A DNA stretch of 32,923 bases from assembly GCA_013042835.1 (NCBI GenBank), contig JABDPJ010000137.1, forward strand, positions 1 through 32,923. Direction: 5' to 3'. The first letter of the stretch is position 1; each line of letters starts with the position of its first letter. Origin of the DNA: Lysobacterales bacterium (GTDB taxonomy: Bacteria; Pseudomonadota; Gammaproteobacteria; Xanthomonadales; SZUA-36). Made by a program: the position numbers and the translations under genes. This document shows positions 8,596-16,612 of this stretch, one piece after another. Below the pieces are notes generated by a model. The model did not search any database and was not told the origin of the DNA. It saw only the letters and a list, made by a program, of their open reading frames with translations.

Positions 8596-9363
8596 TCAGC
8601 GCTGTATCAGCAATCCGGCCGTCAGTCCGCCGTCGATCGGAATGATGCTGCCGGTGATGTAGCCCGCCAGGGGTGAAAACAGGAAGCGCGTCACGGCGCC
8701 GACTTCTTCCGGCCGGGCAAAACGCCTCAGCGGAATCTGTTTCTCAAGTTTTTCCCGGTAGGATGCGTAAGGCGCCAGCAGGTCGGTATCGACGTAACCC
8801 GGCGCAATATAGTTGGCGGTTACGCCTTTACGCGCCATTTCCACCGCCAGCGTTCTGATATAACTCAGCATGGCGCCCTTGCTGGCGGAATAAATTGCGT
8901 TGCCGGAAACCGCGAGTTGGGATGTCACCGAACCGATCGCAACGATACGGCCGCCCCTGGCGCGCATCAATGGCCGCGCGGCAGCACCGGCCAGCCGTGT
9001 CATTGCCCAGAAATTGAGTTGGAAAAGCGCTTCGGCTTTGTCCTGGTCAGCAAGCACCGCCAAGGTGTCGTAAGATCCGCCGGCATTGTAGACGAGGCCG
9101 TACAGCGACTCTGACTCACCGATCAGCCGGGCAAATTCATCCACCTGTTCGCGCTCTGACAGATCAACCTGGTGGCTGGTGATGGATTGTGACGGGTAAC
9201 CGGCCTGCAGGTCTGCGCACAGTTGCGCCGCTTCATCGGCCGAACCGCGGTACGAAAACGTCACGTCGTAACCTTCCTCGGCGAGCGCGGTGACGATGCC
9301 CTTGCCAATACCCTTGGCTCCGCCTGCAACGAAAACTGTTTTCCCACTGGCCTGGTTGTTCAC
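8596..9363 (-). CDS. fabG: 3-oxoacyl-ACP reductase, SDR family (FabG-like)
   Basis: Short-chain dehydrogenase of 255 residues. It shows the cofactor motif Gly-Gly-Ala-Lys-Gly-Ile-Gly-Lys-Gly, the Asn-Ala-Gly structural motif, and the Ser...Tyr-x3-Lys catalytic set in Ile-Gly-Ser-Val...Tyr-Ser-Ala-Ser-Lys. The C-terminal Thr-Gly-Ser...Asp-Gly-Gly segment is typical of FabG. It would reduce the 3-oxoacyl-ACP formed by the upstream ketosynthases, using NADPH. Start: the frame opens with TTG at 9369, but GTG at 9363 lies 8 nt after AGGAG, the best ribosome site available, so GTG 9363 was chosen. The gap to the upstream ketosynthase stop is only 11 bp. As far as I recall, the classic rhizobial locus has no fabG here. 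Confidence 0.9.
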   Translation of the reverse strand: MNNQASGKTVFVAGGAKGIGKGIVTALAEEGYDVTFSYRGSADEAAQLCADLQAGYPSQSITSHQVDLSEREQVDEFARLIGESESLYGLVYNAGGSYDTLAVLADQDKAEALFQLNFWAMTRLAGAAARPLMRARGGRIVAIGSVTSQLAVSGNAIYSASKGAMLSYIRTLAVEMARKGVTANYIAPGYVDTDLLAPYASYREKLEKQIPLRRFARPEEVGAVTRFLFSPLAGYITGSIIPIDGGLTAGLLIQR

Positions 9364-9374
9364 GTGCAAGGCTC

Positions 9375-10658
9375 CTAGGCGGGTTCAGCCGAAAATATCA
9401 GGCAGACGTTCTGGCCGCCAAAACCAAATGAATTGGACATGACCGTATTGACGCTTTGCACGCGGCTTTCATTCGGCACCACATCCATCGGGATATTCGG
9501 GTCCTGCTCGTTACAATTGATGGTGGGCGGCATAACGCCTGCCTGGATGGTCAATAACGAGATTGCGGCTTCGATAGCGCCGGCTGCGCTCAGGGTATGC
9601 CCGATCATGGACTTATTGGAACTGATGGGCGTGTTGGCCAACTCGTCGCCGAGTGCCGCGGACAGCGCCAGGTATTCCATCTTGTCGTTTTCCGGCGTAC
9701 TCGTGCCGTGGGCATTGATATAGTCGATATCCCCGGGTGTCATACCTGCATCGGCCATCGCGCGGGTAATGCAATCGATAATGGCGGAGCCGTCAGGCTT
9801 GGAGCGCGTGCGGTGAAATGTGTCGGCGCGCTCACCGGCGCTGCGCACGACCCCCAGTATTTTTGCACCTCTTGCCCTGGCTGCCTCGTAAGACTCCAGT
9901 ACCAGCGTGGCTGATCCTTCGGCCATAACGAAGCCATCACGGCCTTTCGAAAATGGTTTTGAGGCCCCTTGCGGGTCGTCATTTTGTGTTGAGAGTGCCG
10001 ACAGGAGGTTAAAGCGAACCACCATTTCCTCACAAATCTCGCCATCCGTGCCGATGCAAAGCGCGGCATCGGTTTCTCCACGGCGAATGGCTTCGGCGCC
10101 GAGTTGTACGGAGGTTGCGCCCGACGCGCAAGCGGTTGTCAGTGAAATTGGTTGACCTCGCGTACCGAACTCATCAGCGAGCGTATCCGCGATGCTGGCG
10201 AACTGGAAAAGCCGGAAATAGCGCAAATAATCGCCCGCTGCCGCGTTTTTAACCAGGCGCTCGTAACCCCTGAGGCCCTTGCCGGCTTCATCGCCGTATA
10301 CGGTCATGCGTTGATCCCAGTTGGTCTCAGCCGGGGAATTTGCGACGAACAGGGGCCCGGGAAATGAACCCCGGGAGCCGATTGACGCCTGTTCAATGGC
10401 CTCGGTGGCAGACTGTTGCGCGAGATTGATCGAGTGCCGGGGCGCACAGTAGCGCTCATCGCTGTTCCAATCGACGATGCCGGCAATCTGTGTGCGCAGC
10501 CCTTCGGTCGGGAAACGGGTGATTCTGCGTATACCGGATACGCCGGCCAACAGGTTACGCCAGTTATCCTCTTTACCCTGTCCCAGTGAGGTCACGATGC
10601 CGATACCGGTTACCACGACGATCGGGCGGCCCCGGTGATCTCTTACAGCTTGGCTCAT
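9375..10658 (-). CDS. fabF: Beta-ketoacyl-ACP synthase II type, catalytically intact (FabF1XL-like)
   Basis: 427 residues. Condenses malonyl-ACP with an acyl chain on the carrier protein. All three catalytic residues are present: Cys177 in Thr-Ala-Cys-Ala-Ser-Gly, His317 in Asn-Ala-His-Gly-Thr-Ser-Thr, and His354 in Ile-Gly-His-Thr. The N-terminal Val-Thr-Gly-Ile-Gly motif is normal. The frame extends upstream to 10715, but ATG 10658 has a near-perfect GGAGGTGA ribosome site 5 nt upstream and begins one base after the stop of the preceding gene, showing translational coupling. The tight coupling to the catalytically degenerate KAS-like gene suggests that the two products assemble together, as KS and chain-length-factor subunits do in type II polyketide synthases. 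Confidence 0.93.
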   Translation of the reverse strand: MSQAVRDHRGRPIVVVTGIGIVTSLGQGKEDNWRNLLAGVSGIRRITRFPTEGLRTQIAGIVDWNSDERYCAPRHSINLAQQSATEAIEQASIGSRGSFPGPLFVANSPAETNWDQRMTVYGDEAGKGLRGYERLVKNAAAGDYLRYFRLFQFASIADTLADEFGTRGQPISLTTACASGATSVQLGAEAIRRGETDAALCIGTDGEICEEMVVRFNLLSALSTQNDDPQGASKPFSKGRDGFVMAEGSATLVLESYEAARARGAKILGVVRSAGERADTFHRTRSKPDGSAIIDCITRAMADAGMTPGDIDYINAHGTSTPENDKMEYLALSAALGDELANTPISSNKSMIGHTLSAAGAIEAAISLLTIQAGVMPPTINCNEQDPNIPMDVVPNESRVQSVNTVMSNSFGFGGQNVCLIFSAEPA

Positions 10659-10659
10659 A

Positions 10660-11898
10660 TCATTCACCTCCACGCAATGGCACATCGGGCTTGCCGATAA
10701 GGGCCAGGCACTCACCGCGCCAGTGCCCCCATGTGCTCAGCAACACGTGCTCAGGAATATCGGTAAATTCTTTTTCAAAGCCGGACTCGTCAAACGGGTC
10801 AAGGAACTTACCCCGGGAGATGGCCAAAGAAGCGAGCGCAAAGCTGACCGGGAGTTGAGCTTCAAGGGTGTTACCGAAGATCGTTGTAACGCCGCGGACA
10901 GCCGCATCGATGCCATGCTCGTTGAGGCTTTTGAGAAATTCGTATTCTTCGCTTAATTGTGGCTGCACGCCGCAACAGCCCGACAACACGGGCAAGGGTC
11001 CCACGGGGATTTCATTGCTCAGCTGTCCGAACAGCTTATCTGCATTTTTTCTGGCGGCGCCGGGTTGCCTGGTACACCTGTCTGAGACTATCCCATCGAC
11101 TTTGGCATAGGGTTTCACGCCCCGGGATTCGGCATGCTGGCGCGATTCAAGGATCAGGAACGCACCGGCGCTGCCCATGATCATACCCCCATCAGTGCTT
11201 TCGCGATTCCAGACCGATTCATGTTCGCCCTGCCACAGCGTATGGCCAAACTCCATCAGCATGGTCATGTCGGCGCGCTCGGCGATATAGGCGCCCCCGA
11301 CCAGGAAAAGATCGCCCTGACCATGACGTATCTGGGCTACGGCTGTTTCCAGTGCCGTGACACCGGCCGACTCCTCACCCATGAAAGTACGGGACGAATC
11401 GGTCACGCCGTGCACGATGGATATATTTCCGGCCATCAGGTTGGAAAGCTGTGCCAGGAACAGCGTGGGGCGCAATTCACTGTTGAGCGCTTCGTTGAGT
11501 ATTGGCCCGAAATCTTCCACACCTGCGATTTTCTCCATGATGTCTGCATCGACTTCCAGGTCGCGCTCCCCACCACCGGCAGCGACAATCATATTGGTCG
11601 CAGCCAGCAGGTCCGGGTTGTGTGAGATACCGGCATCGTCGAGTGCCAATCCCGCCGCATATGTGCCCAGGTGCTGCCATTTGCCCATCTGCCGCTGGTC
11701 GCTACGCTTGGGAATTTGCGCCGCAATGTCAAAATCGATGATGGGATGGACCGGGTAGGGGGCCTGGTCTTCGGTGTCGACCGATGCTGCAGGCGTATTG
11801 CCGGTGGCCAGTTGCGACCAGTGATCGTCAAGGCCTTCACCCAGGGAACTGACCAGTCCGATCCCCGTGATCCAGACTTCTGATTGCTTAGTATTCAT
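10660..11898 (-). CDS. KAS-fold protein lacking all three catalytic residues (FabF2XL-like, chain-length-factor-like)
   Basis: 412 residues with the thiolase/KAS fold signature Ile-Thr-Gly-Ile-Gly-Leu-Val at residues 10-16. Alignment by eye with the neighbouring active KAS puts Glu176 at the nucleophile Cys position (Met-Gly-Glu-Glu-Ser-Ala-Gly), Cys308 at the first His (Ser-Gly-Cys-Cys-Gly), and Asn343 at the second His (Phe-Gly-Asn-Thr-Leu). It therefore should not condense acyl chains by itself. In type II polyketide synthases the chain-length factor likewise lacks the Cys (usually Gln) and pairs with the active KS. Here a role in holding a very long chain is inferred. The ATG chosen has a GGGTGA ribosome site that overlaps the stop of the dehydratase gene upstream. 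The frame stays open to 11919. Confidence 0.88.
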   Translation of the reverse strand: MNTKQSEVWITGIGLVSSLGEGLDDHWSQLATGNTPAASVDTEDQAPYPVHPIIDFDIAAQIPKRSDQRQMGKWQHLGTYAAGLALDDAGISHNPDLLAATNMIVAAGGGERDLEVDADIMEKIAGVEDFGPILNEALNSELRPTLFLAQLSNLMAGNISIVHGVTDSSRTFMGEESAGVTALETAVAQIRHGQGDLFLVGGAYIAERADMTMLMEFGHTLWQGEHESVWNRESTDGGMIMGSAGAFLILESRQHAESRGVKPYAKVDGIVSDRCTRQPGAARKNADKLFGQLSNEIPVGPLPVLSGCCGVQPQLSEEYEFLKSLNEHGIDAAVRGVTTIFGNTLEAQLPVSFALASLAISRGKFLDPFDESGFEKEFTDIPEHVLLSTWGHWRGECLALIGKPDVPLRGGE

Positions 11899-11902
11899 TC
11901 TG

Positions 11903-12364
11903 TCACCCAGCCGAGGCACGGCTTATCTCGCCATACCGGTCGAGCATGTTGTTTTTCAAAGTATCATTTGGAAACGGCATGATCCGGAACATCAATTTGC
12001 TGTCACAGATTTTCTTTCCATCGCGGAAGATACGGGCTTTAGTCGCTGCAAAACCGGAACCGTCATGTTCCAGTTCCGCTTCCACCCGCAAGACTTCGTC
12101 GGGCTCGACAAAGGTACGCATTTTTGCGCTGGTAACGTTAGCCAGAAACGGCATTTTTTCAAAACTGAGCCGGGCTAAAAGCATGAATCCAGAGGCCTGC
12201 GCCATCGTTTCTATCAACAGTACCCCCGGCACCAGCGGTGAGCCGGGGAAGTGCCCCTCGAATACCGTGCTTTCTCTCGGAACATCCGCCCGCGCCACGA
12301 TGCTGCCCTTAGCGGTATCAAGTGACTCGACAGCGTCGATCATCTGGAAATATTCTAGCAGCAT
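11903..12364 (-). CDS. fabZ: 3-hydroxyacyl-ACP dehydratase, FabZ/hotdog type (FabZXL-like)
   Basis: 153 residues, single hotdog domain. The catalytic motif is complete: His38 in Glu-Gly-His-Phe-Pro-Gly and Glu52 in Leu-Leu-Ile-Glu-Thr-Met-Ala-Gln. It dehydrates 3-hydroxyacyl-ACP to trans-2-enoyl-ACP in each elongation round. The ATG lies 13 bp after the acpXL stop. A ribosome site is weak, so translation may depend on the preceding gene. The distance to the KAS-like gene is 4 bp. Housekeeping fabZ normally sits between lpxD and lpxA, which is not the case here, supporting a dedicated copy. Confidence 0.93.
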   Translation of the reverse strand: MLLEYFQMIDAVESLDTAKGSIVARADVPRESTVFEGHFPGSPLVPGVLLIETMAQASGFMLLARLSFEKMPFLANVTSAKMRTFVEPDEVLRVEAELEHDGSGFAATKARIFRDGKKICDSKLMFRIMPFPNDTLKNNMLDRYGEISRASAG

Positions 12365-12377
12365 GAGAAACCGGGTT

Positions 12378-12659
12378 TCAGGCGTCTTTGGCAGCTATGA
12401 GTTCGTCGATCCGGTCACAAAGCTTGCCGAGGATAAAATAATCATCGACGTCCGCCTTGTTCTCGTTCAGTTCCTCAGTCCACTGTTCCAGCGGAATCTT
12501 GATGCCGAAATGTTTGTCAATGGCGAAAGCAATATCGAGGAAGTCGAGGCTGTCTATGCCGAGATCCGTAAAGGCGTTCTTTTCCGGCGTGATTTCCTCA
12601 AGGGGGATGTCGCTGGTGTCAGAGATGATCTCCGCAACAGCTTCAAAAGTCGTGGACAT
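12378..12659 (-). CDS. acpXL: Specialised acyl carrier protein, AcpXL type
   Basis: 93 residues. Ser37 in Asp-Leu-Gly-Ile-Asp-Ser-Leu-Asp is the phosphopantetheine site. The sequence departs from housekeeping AcpP (about 78 residues) and agrees with what I recall of rhizobial AcpXL: the segment Leu-Asp-Ile-x-Phe-Ala-Ile-Asp-Lys, then [11 protein letters not shown], and a C-terminal Asp-Glu-Leu-x-Ala-Ala-Lys. AcpXL carries the growing C26-C30 omega-1-hydroxylated chain before transfer to lipid A. It is the first gene of the eight-gene operon, divergent from a hemerythrin gene. No fabD-fabG-acpP-fabF setting surrounds it, so it is not the housekeeping ACP. Confidence 0.92.
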   Translation of the reverse strand: MSTTFEAVAEIISDTSDIPLEEITPEKNAFTDLGIDSLDFLDIAFAIDKHFGIKIPLEQWTEELNENKADVDDYFILGKLCDRIDELIAAKDA

Positions 12660-12741
12660 AAAAGTACCTATTTAAGTGATAAATTTTCGGGTGCCATGAT
12701 AACGTGGCGTCTGCTACCAGTTCAACGGTTCAATTGCCTTG

Positions 12742-12769
12742 TTGACAGGTGGCGTCTGGACGGTAAATT
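12742..12769 (+). promoter_or_regulatory. Predicted sigma70 promoter of the hemerythrin gene
   Basis: A perfect -35 hexamer TTGACA (12742-12747) is followed after 16 bp by TAAATT (12764-12769), a four-of-six match to TATAAT. It points at the hemerythrin start codon 100 bp downstream and lies in the divergent gap with acpXL. Confidence 0.45.
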
Positions 12770-12868
12770 TGGCGCAATGGCTATTGTAGTATATTGCTCT
12801 TAGCGGGTGTCAGATATTCACTTAACAGCGCGGACCGGAATGGTTTCGGGTGATTGCAGGAGGTTTCA

Positions 12869-13321
12869 ATGTCAAGTATCGATCTAAAGTCCGGCCTGGC
12901 AGCTTTCTTCGAGCAGGACCACCGTGATTGTGACGCCCGTTGGGTCGATGTTGAGGAACTCCTCGATACAGAAGATATCGAAAGCGCGCGTCCCGCCTGG
13001 ACAAAATTTGAGGCCAGCCTCAGAAGACACATCGCAATGGAGGAAGAGGTCATGTTTCCTGCCTATGAGGCCGCCTCCGCTGCGGGAGACGGTCCGACTG
13101 CGCCACTGAGAATGGAGCATCAGCAGATCATCCGACTGCTCGGAAAGATCGGTAAGGCTGTGGATGCTGGCCAAGCACGAGATGCGCTGGGTGCCGGTGA
13201 CACATTGCTGATGTTATTGCAGCAACATAATGCCACTGAAGAAGACGTGCTTTATCCAATGGCTGAAAAGGTTCTCGGTCCTGACTGGGCCAAGCTGGCC
13301 GCCAGGCTCGAAGAGTACTGA
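12869..13321 (+). CDS. Hemerythrin HHE-domain protein
   Basis: 150 residues, a single four-helix hemerythrin-like domain. The expected di-iron ligands are visible: His18, His54, Glu58, His84, His120 and Glu124. ATG 12869 is preferred over the longer frame from 12854 because a strong GCAGGAGG ribosome site lies 4-5 nt upstream. Such cytoplasmic proteins bind O2 or NO, or take part in iron and redox stress handling; which of these applies is not shown. It is monocistronic, with a promoter-like element upstream, and divergent from the acpXL operon. In a cell with an FNR-type-controlled hydrogenase an oxygen or NO buffering role is plausible but unproven. Confidence 0.9.
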   Translation: MSSIDLKSGLAAFFEQDHRDCDARWVDVEELLDTEDIESARPAWTKFEASLRRHIAMEEEVMFPAYEAASAAGDGPTAPLRMEHQQIIRLLGKIGKAVDAGQARDALGAGDTLLMLLQQHNATEEDVLYPMAEKVLGPDWAKLAARLEEY

Positions 13322-13425
13322 AAGCACGCGGGTGATTTACGCTACCCCGACGCACCTAAAACGGCGTGCTGAGAGCTATTCAATGAAAGCCGTTGGATGG
13401 TTTTAATCCAATAAAATACATTAAA

Positions 13426-13431
13426 TATAAT
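13426..13431 (+). promoter_or_regulatory. Perfect -10 hexamer upstream of the serine hydrolase gene
   Basis: TATAAT sits in a strikingly AT-rich 50-bp stretch, 22 bp before the ATG at 13454. No clear -35 is present (TTAATC at 17-bp spacing). The implied leader is only about 15 nt with no Shine-Dalgarno sequence, suggesting weak or leaderless-like initiation. Confidence 0.4.
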
Positions 13432-13453
13432 CAATAAGCATCTGAATAAAATA

Positions 13454-14959
13454 ATGAATAATCTATGCGTAGTGTTTCTTTTTATCTTTCTTGCGAGTTT
13501 TCCGGGGCCGGCCGTTGCGGACTTTGACGGCGATGCCCTGGCGGACTTTACCGAGCGGGGCATGGCGCTTTGGCACGTACCCGGCATGTCGGTGGCGGTT
13601 GTCACGCAGGATGACATCCTGTTTCAAAGGGGGTTTGGCCGGACCGCAGCGGATGGTCAGGCAGTGGATGAGCACACACTGTTTGCAATTGCCTCTACGA
13701 CAAAGGCCATGGTCACCGCCGGCATCCTGATGTTGGTGGATGAGGGCAAGCTGTCACTCGATGACCCGGTCAGCAAACATATCCCCGAGTTGCACTTTGC
13801 CAATCCGCTGCTGACGGAGCAGTTGAATGTACGCGATTTGCTGGCGCACCGTACCGGCTTGCCTTCGACCGACTACTGGTCGTTTTTCCAGGCCATGCCG
13901 CTGGATGAACAGATCCGGCGATTGCAGGTGGTAGAGCCAGCGGCCCCCGTCCGGACCCGCCTTATCTATCAGAACACCATGTTCGAGATTGCAGGGTTGC
14001 TGCTCGAACGGCTCAGCGGCCAGCGTTGGCACCACTTTCTGACTGAACGCCTGTGGCGGCCCATCGGCATGCTGGAAACCTATGGAACGCGGGCTGAGAT
14101 AGGTGCCGAACAGGTGCATGTGACACCTCATTTCTACCGTGACGGACAGTTAACCGTATCCGCCTGGGATTTTTCCGCTGACTACGCGGACGCGGCGGGG
14201 TCAGTCTGGTCCTCAATCCATGACATGAGCCTTTGGGCCCAGTTCCTGCTTCGCGGCGGTGTGACCTCAAACACCGAACGGCTTATTTCCGAAACAGCCA
14301 TGCAAGAAATGTTTGAGCCGCACCAACTGGCCAGCGCGGGGGACTTCTACCCGACGGTTGAACTCACACAACCCAACTGGAGGAGCTATGGGCTGGCGTG
14401 GTTTCAGCAGGACTTCCAGGGTAAAAAGATTGATTTTCATACCGGCAGCCTGTCCGGCCTGGTTGCAATTATCGGGCTGGACCGGGCCGCTGGCAAAGCG
14501 ATAGTCGTGCTGGGCAACCGGGACCATGCGGAAATGCGTCATGCCCTGTTGTGGGAAGTGATGGACGACAGCAGCGGTGAGGCCAGGCGGGACTGGAACC
14601 AGGAGATATTCGACTTATACGCCAGGCAGGCGGATGAAGCGGCCGGAAAGTGGCGGGAAATGGAACAGGATCGCCTGCAGGGCACGAAACCGAGCCTGCC
14701 GCTGACCGATTTTGCCGGCACTTACCAGAATGATGTCATCGGTGATGTCGTGATTGAGCTCACCGGCCGGGACATGACGCTTAAAACCAGCCTGGTTGAT
14801 TTCGAGATGTCTCACTGGCATGTCAATACGTTCCTGGTGGAATTCAAGGCGTGGGAAATGCGGGAATTTCTGAGCTTCAATGTTGACCCGGACGGGACTG
14901 CAGGTTCATTTGAATTATTCGGCGAGACCTTCAATCGCCTCGAATCCACTGACAACTGA
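13454..14959 (+). CDS. Secreted serine hydrolase, beta-lactamase class C/esterase family
   Basis: 501 residues. An N-terminal signal peptide runs to about Val21-Ala22. The penicillin-binding fold motifs are all present: Ser81-Thr-Thr-Lys84 (SxxK), Tyr172-Gln-Asn174 (YxN) and His329-Thr-Gly331 (replacing KTG, common in esterase-like and class C-like members). The C-terminal ~110 residues resemble the DUF3471-type beta-barrel extension. Family members include D-aminopeptidases, esterases and low-activity beta-lactamases, so antibiotic resistance should not be assumed. The gene stands alone, convergent with metZ, and has no recognisable ribosome site. Confidence 0.87.
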   Translation: MNNLCVVFLFIFLASFPGPAVADFDGDALADFTERGMALWHVPGMSVAVVTQDDILFQRGFGRTAADGQAVDEHTLFAIASTTKAMVTAGILMLVDEGKLSLDDPVSKHIPELHFANPLLTEQLNVRDLLAHRTGLPSTDYWSFFQAMPLDEQIRRLQVVEPAAPVRTRLIYQNTMFEIAGLLLERLSGQRWHHFLTERLWRPIGMLETYGTRAEIGAEQVHVTPHFYRDGQLTVSAWDFSADYADAAGSVWSSIHDMSLWAQFLLRGGVTSNTERLISETAMQEMFEPHQLASAGDFYPTVELTQPNWRSYGLAWFQQDFQGKKIDFHTGSLSGLVAIIGLDRAAGKAIVVLGNRDHAEMRHALLWEVMDDSSGEARRDWNQEIFDLYARQADEAAGKWREMEQDRLQGTKPSLPLTDFAGTYQNDVIGDVVIELTGRDMTLKTSLVDFEMSHWHVNTFLVEFKAWEMREFLSFNVDPDGTAGSFELFGETFNRLESTDN

Positions 14960-15035
14960 CCGGTTTCAGGCGAACGGAAATCCGCATTGCCGGCAATTTT
15001 TCAGCCCCAGGATAGTGACGTCTCGACGATGCTGT

Positions 15036-16217
15036 CTAAGCCAGGCCGGGCAGAAGGTCGTTCTTGATGTCTTCGATATCTTCCAGTCCGACCGCTATAC
15101 GCACCAGGCCGTCAGTGATGCCTGCCTGCTGTAACTGTTCCTTCGTCAGACGGCCGTGGGTAGTGGTCGCCGGGTGAGTAATGGTGGATTTCGCGTCACC
15201 CAGGTTGGCTGTGATTGAAATGACCCGGGTGGCATCCACCATTTTCCAGGCTGCTTCCCTGCCGCCGTGGAGTTCAAATGACAACAAACCGCCAAAGCCC
15301 GTTTGCTGCTTTTTTGCCAGCTGGTGCTGGGCGTGGCTTTCGAGACCGGGGTAATAAACACGCTTGACGGCTGTCTGCGCCTCAAGCCAGCGGGCCAGTG
15401 CCAGGGTATTCTCACTGTGTGCATGCATGCGCAGATTCAGTGTCTCAAGGCCCTTCAGGAAGACCCATGCATTGAATGGGCTCATTGCCGGGCCGGCAGT
15501 TCTGAGGAAGCCATAAACCTGCTCACCGACAACATCCTTGCCGCCCACGACCGCTCCGCCAACGCAACGGCCCTGGCCATCCAGGAACTTGGTGGCTGAA
15601 TGGATGACGATATCCGCACCGAGCGTAATCGGACGTTGCAGGGCAGGGGTACAGAAACAGTTATCCACCGCCAGCAGGATTGAATGCTGCTGCGCGAGAT
15701 CCGCCAACTGCCGAATGTCTGCCAGTTCTGTCAGCGGGTTGGACGGCGTTTCCATGAAGAGCAGCCTGGTTTCCGGGCGAATCGCGGCGGCCCATTCATC
15801 GATCTCGGTCAGGTCGACGAAGCTGGTCACAATGCCCAACTTTTCAAGGAAATTGGTGAACAGCATGGTCGTGGATCCGAAAATACTGCGGGAGGAAACG
15901 ATATGATCACCGCTTTTCAGCAGCGCAAGGCACAACGAGAGTATGGCCGACATCCCGGAAGCCGTTGCCACGCAGGACTCCGCGCCCTCAAGCGCGGCAA
16001 GGCGCTGTTCAAATGTTCTCACCGTCGGGTTGGTGAAGCGTGAGTAGATGTTTCCCGGCAGATCACCCGAAAAGCGCGCGGCTGCCTCGGCGGCTGATTC
16101 AAACACGTAGCTTGACGTGGTAAATATGGGCTCGGCATTTTCCCCTTCGGGCGTCCGGACCTGGCCAGCCCTAACGGCGAGGGTGTCAAAACGATGCTTA
16201 TCTTTCTTGTCGGGCAT
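15036..16217 (-). CDS. metZ: O-succinylhomoserine sulfhydrylase
   Basis: PLP-dependent enzyme of the Cys/Met metabolism family, 393 residues. It forms homocysteine directly from O-succinylhomoserine and sulfide, bypassing cystathionine. The PLP Lys is in Ser-Ala-Thr-Lys-Phe-Leu-Asp-Gly-Gln. The segments Tyr-Ser-Arg-Phe-Thr-Asn-Pro-Thr and Met-Glu-Thr-Pro-Ser-Asn-Pro are family signatures. The Asp-Gly-Gln-Gly-Arg after the PLP Lys favours MetZ over cystathionine gamma-synthase or MetY by my recollection. The ATG has GAGG about 8 nt upstream. It is divergent from the thiamine-binding-type gene and monocistronic. Cystathionine gamma-synthase remains a lower-probability alternative. Confidence 0.9.
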   Translation of the reverse strand: MPDKKDKHRFDTLAVRAGQVRTPEGENAEPIFTTSSYVFESAAEAAARFSGDLPGNIYSRFTNPTVRTFEQRLAALEGAESCVATASGMSAILSLCLALLKSGDHIVSSRSIFGSTTMLFTNFLEKLGIVTSFVDLTEIDEWAAAIRPETRLLFMETPSNPLTELADIRQLADLAQQHSILLAVDNCFCTPALQRPITLGADIVIHSATKFLDGQGRCVGGAVVGGKDVVGEQVYGFLRTAGPAMSPFNAWVFLKGLETLNLRMHAHSENTLALARWLEAQTAVKRVYYPGLESHAQHQLAKKQQTGFGGLLSFELHGGREAAWKMVDATRVISITANLGDAKSTITHPATTTHGRLTKEQLQQAGITDGLVRIAVGLEDIEDIKNDLLPGLA

Positions 16218-16234
16218 GAACAGGGCCTCAAGGC

Positions 16235-16263
16235 TTGATTGATCCGGTTTAACTGTCTAAATA
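16235..16263 (+). promoter_or_regulatory. Possible promoter of the thiamine-binding/pyruvate kinase pair
   Basis: TTGATT (16235-16240), a 17-bp spacer, then TAAATA (16258-16263) lie in the divergent gap with metZ, 60 bp ahead of the plus-strand start. The -10 match is weak. Confidence 0.3.
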
Positions 16264-16295
16264 AACGCCGTCACCATACAATATGTTTCAACTAT

Positions 16296-16309
16296 TTGCA
16301 TGAGTGCAA
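16296..16309. promoter_or_regulatory. Perfect inverted repeat TTGCA-TGAG-TGCAA
   Basis: A 5-bp inverted repeat with a 4-bp centre lies 13 bp before the ATG at 16323 and touches its AAGGA ribosome site. It could be an operator or a small leader hairpin controlling translation. No known factor is assigned. Confidence 0.4.
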
Positions 16310-16322
16310 GGAACAATCAGCC

Positions 16323-16601
16323 ATGAAGATCGTCGCAGACTTGAGTCTCTATCCGCTAAAGCACGGGCCAGTGCCCGATATCATTGAATTCATCAGGGGT
16401 TTGCAGGTGCAGGAGGGTATCGAGATCGTCAGCAACCAGCTGACTACCCAACTGCGGGGTGATTTCGAAGCGGTGACCGGGGCTATCAACCGTTGCATGC
16501 ATAAGGCAATGATGGCGTCGAACACCGTTGTGTTGGTGGTGAAATATTTGAATATTGACGTCGATATTGAAAAGCAACCCAGTCTCACACCTGAGTCCTG
16601 A
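16323..16601 (+). CDS. Thiamine-binding protein family (YkoF/MTH1187-like)
   Basis: 92 residues. A small alpha/beta ferredoxin-like protein matching the thiamine-binding/DUF77 pattern: an N-terminal strand with Asp-Leu-Ser-Leu-Tyr-Pro-Leu, a helix, then Ser-Asn-Gln-Leu-Thr-Thr-Gln-Leu-Arg-Gly-Asp-Phe, and Val-Leu-Val-Val-Lys-Tyr near the end. Members bind thiamine or hydroxymethylpyrimidine; the cellular role is poorly known. ATG 16323 is preferred over the 28-codon-longer frame because AAGGA precedes it and the family begins here. The stop lies 11 bp before the chosen pyruvate kinase start, so the two are almost certainly co-transcribed. Confidence 0.78.
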   Translation: MKIVADLSLYPLKHGPVPDIIEFIRGLQVQEGIEIVSNQLTTQLRGDFEAVTGAINRCMHKAMMASNTVVLVVKYLNIDVDIEKQPSLTPES

Positions 16602-16612
16602 AGGTGGCTGTC

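Noticed and set aside
5739-12659. Aryl-polyene or type II polyketide gene cluster
   Set aside because: It has ACP, KS and CLF-like genes, but no ammonia-lyase, AMP ligase, second ACP, glycosyltransferase or MMPL exporter. The acyltransferase and carrier sequences fit the AcpXL locus better.
11946-12803. 285-residue plus-strand frame across fabZ and acpXL
   Set aside because: Covers two clearly real minus-strand genes and the promoter gap; Ser-rich shadow translation.
14986-15001. Intrinsic terminator after the serine hydrolase gene
   Set aside because: ATTGCCGGCAAT followed by T residues is palindromic, but it leaves no proper loop and the stem is short, so it was not called.
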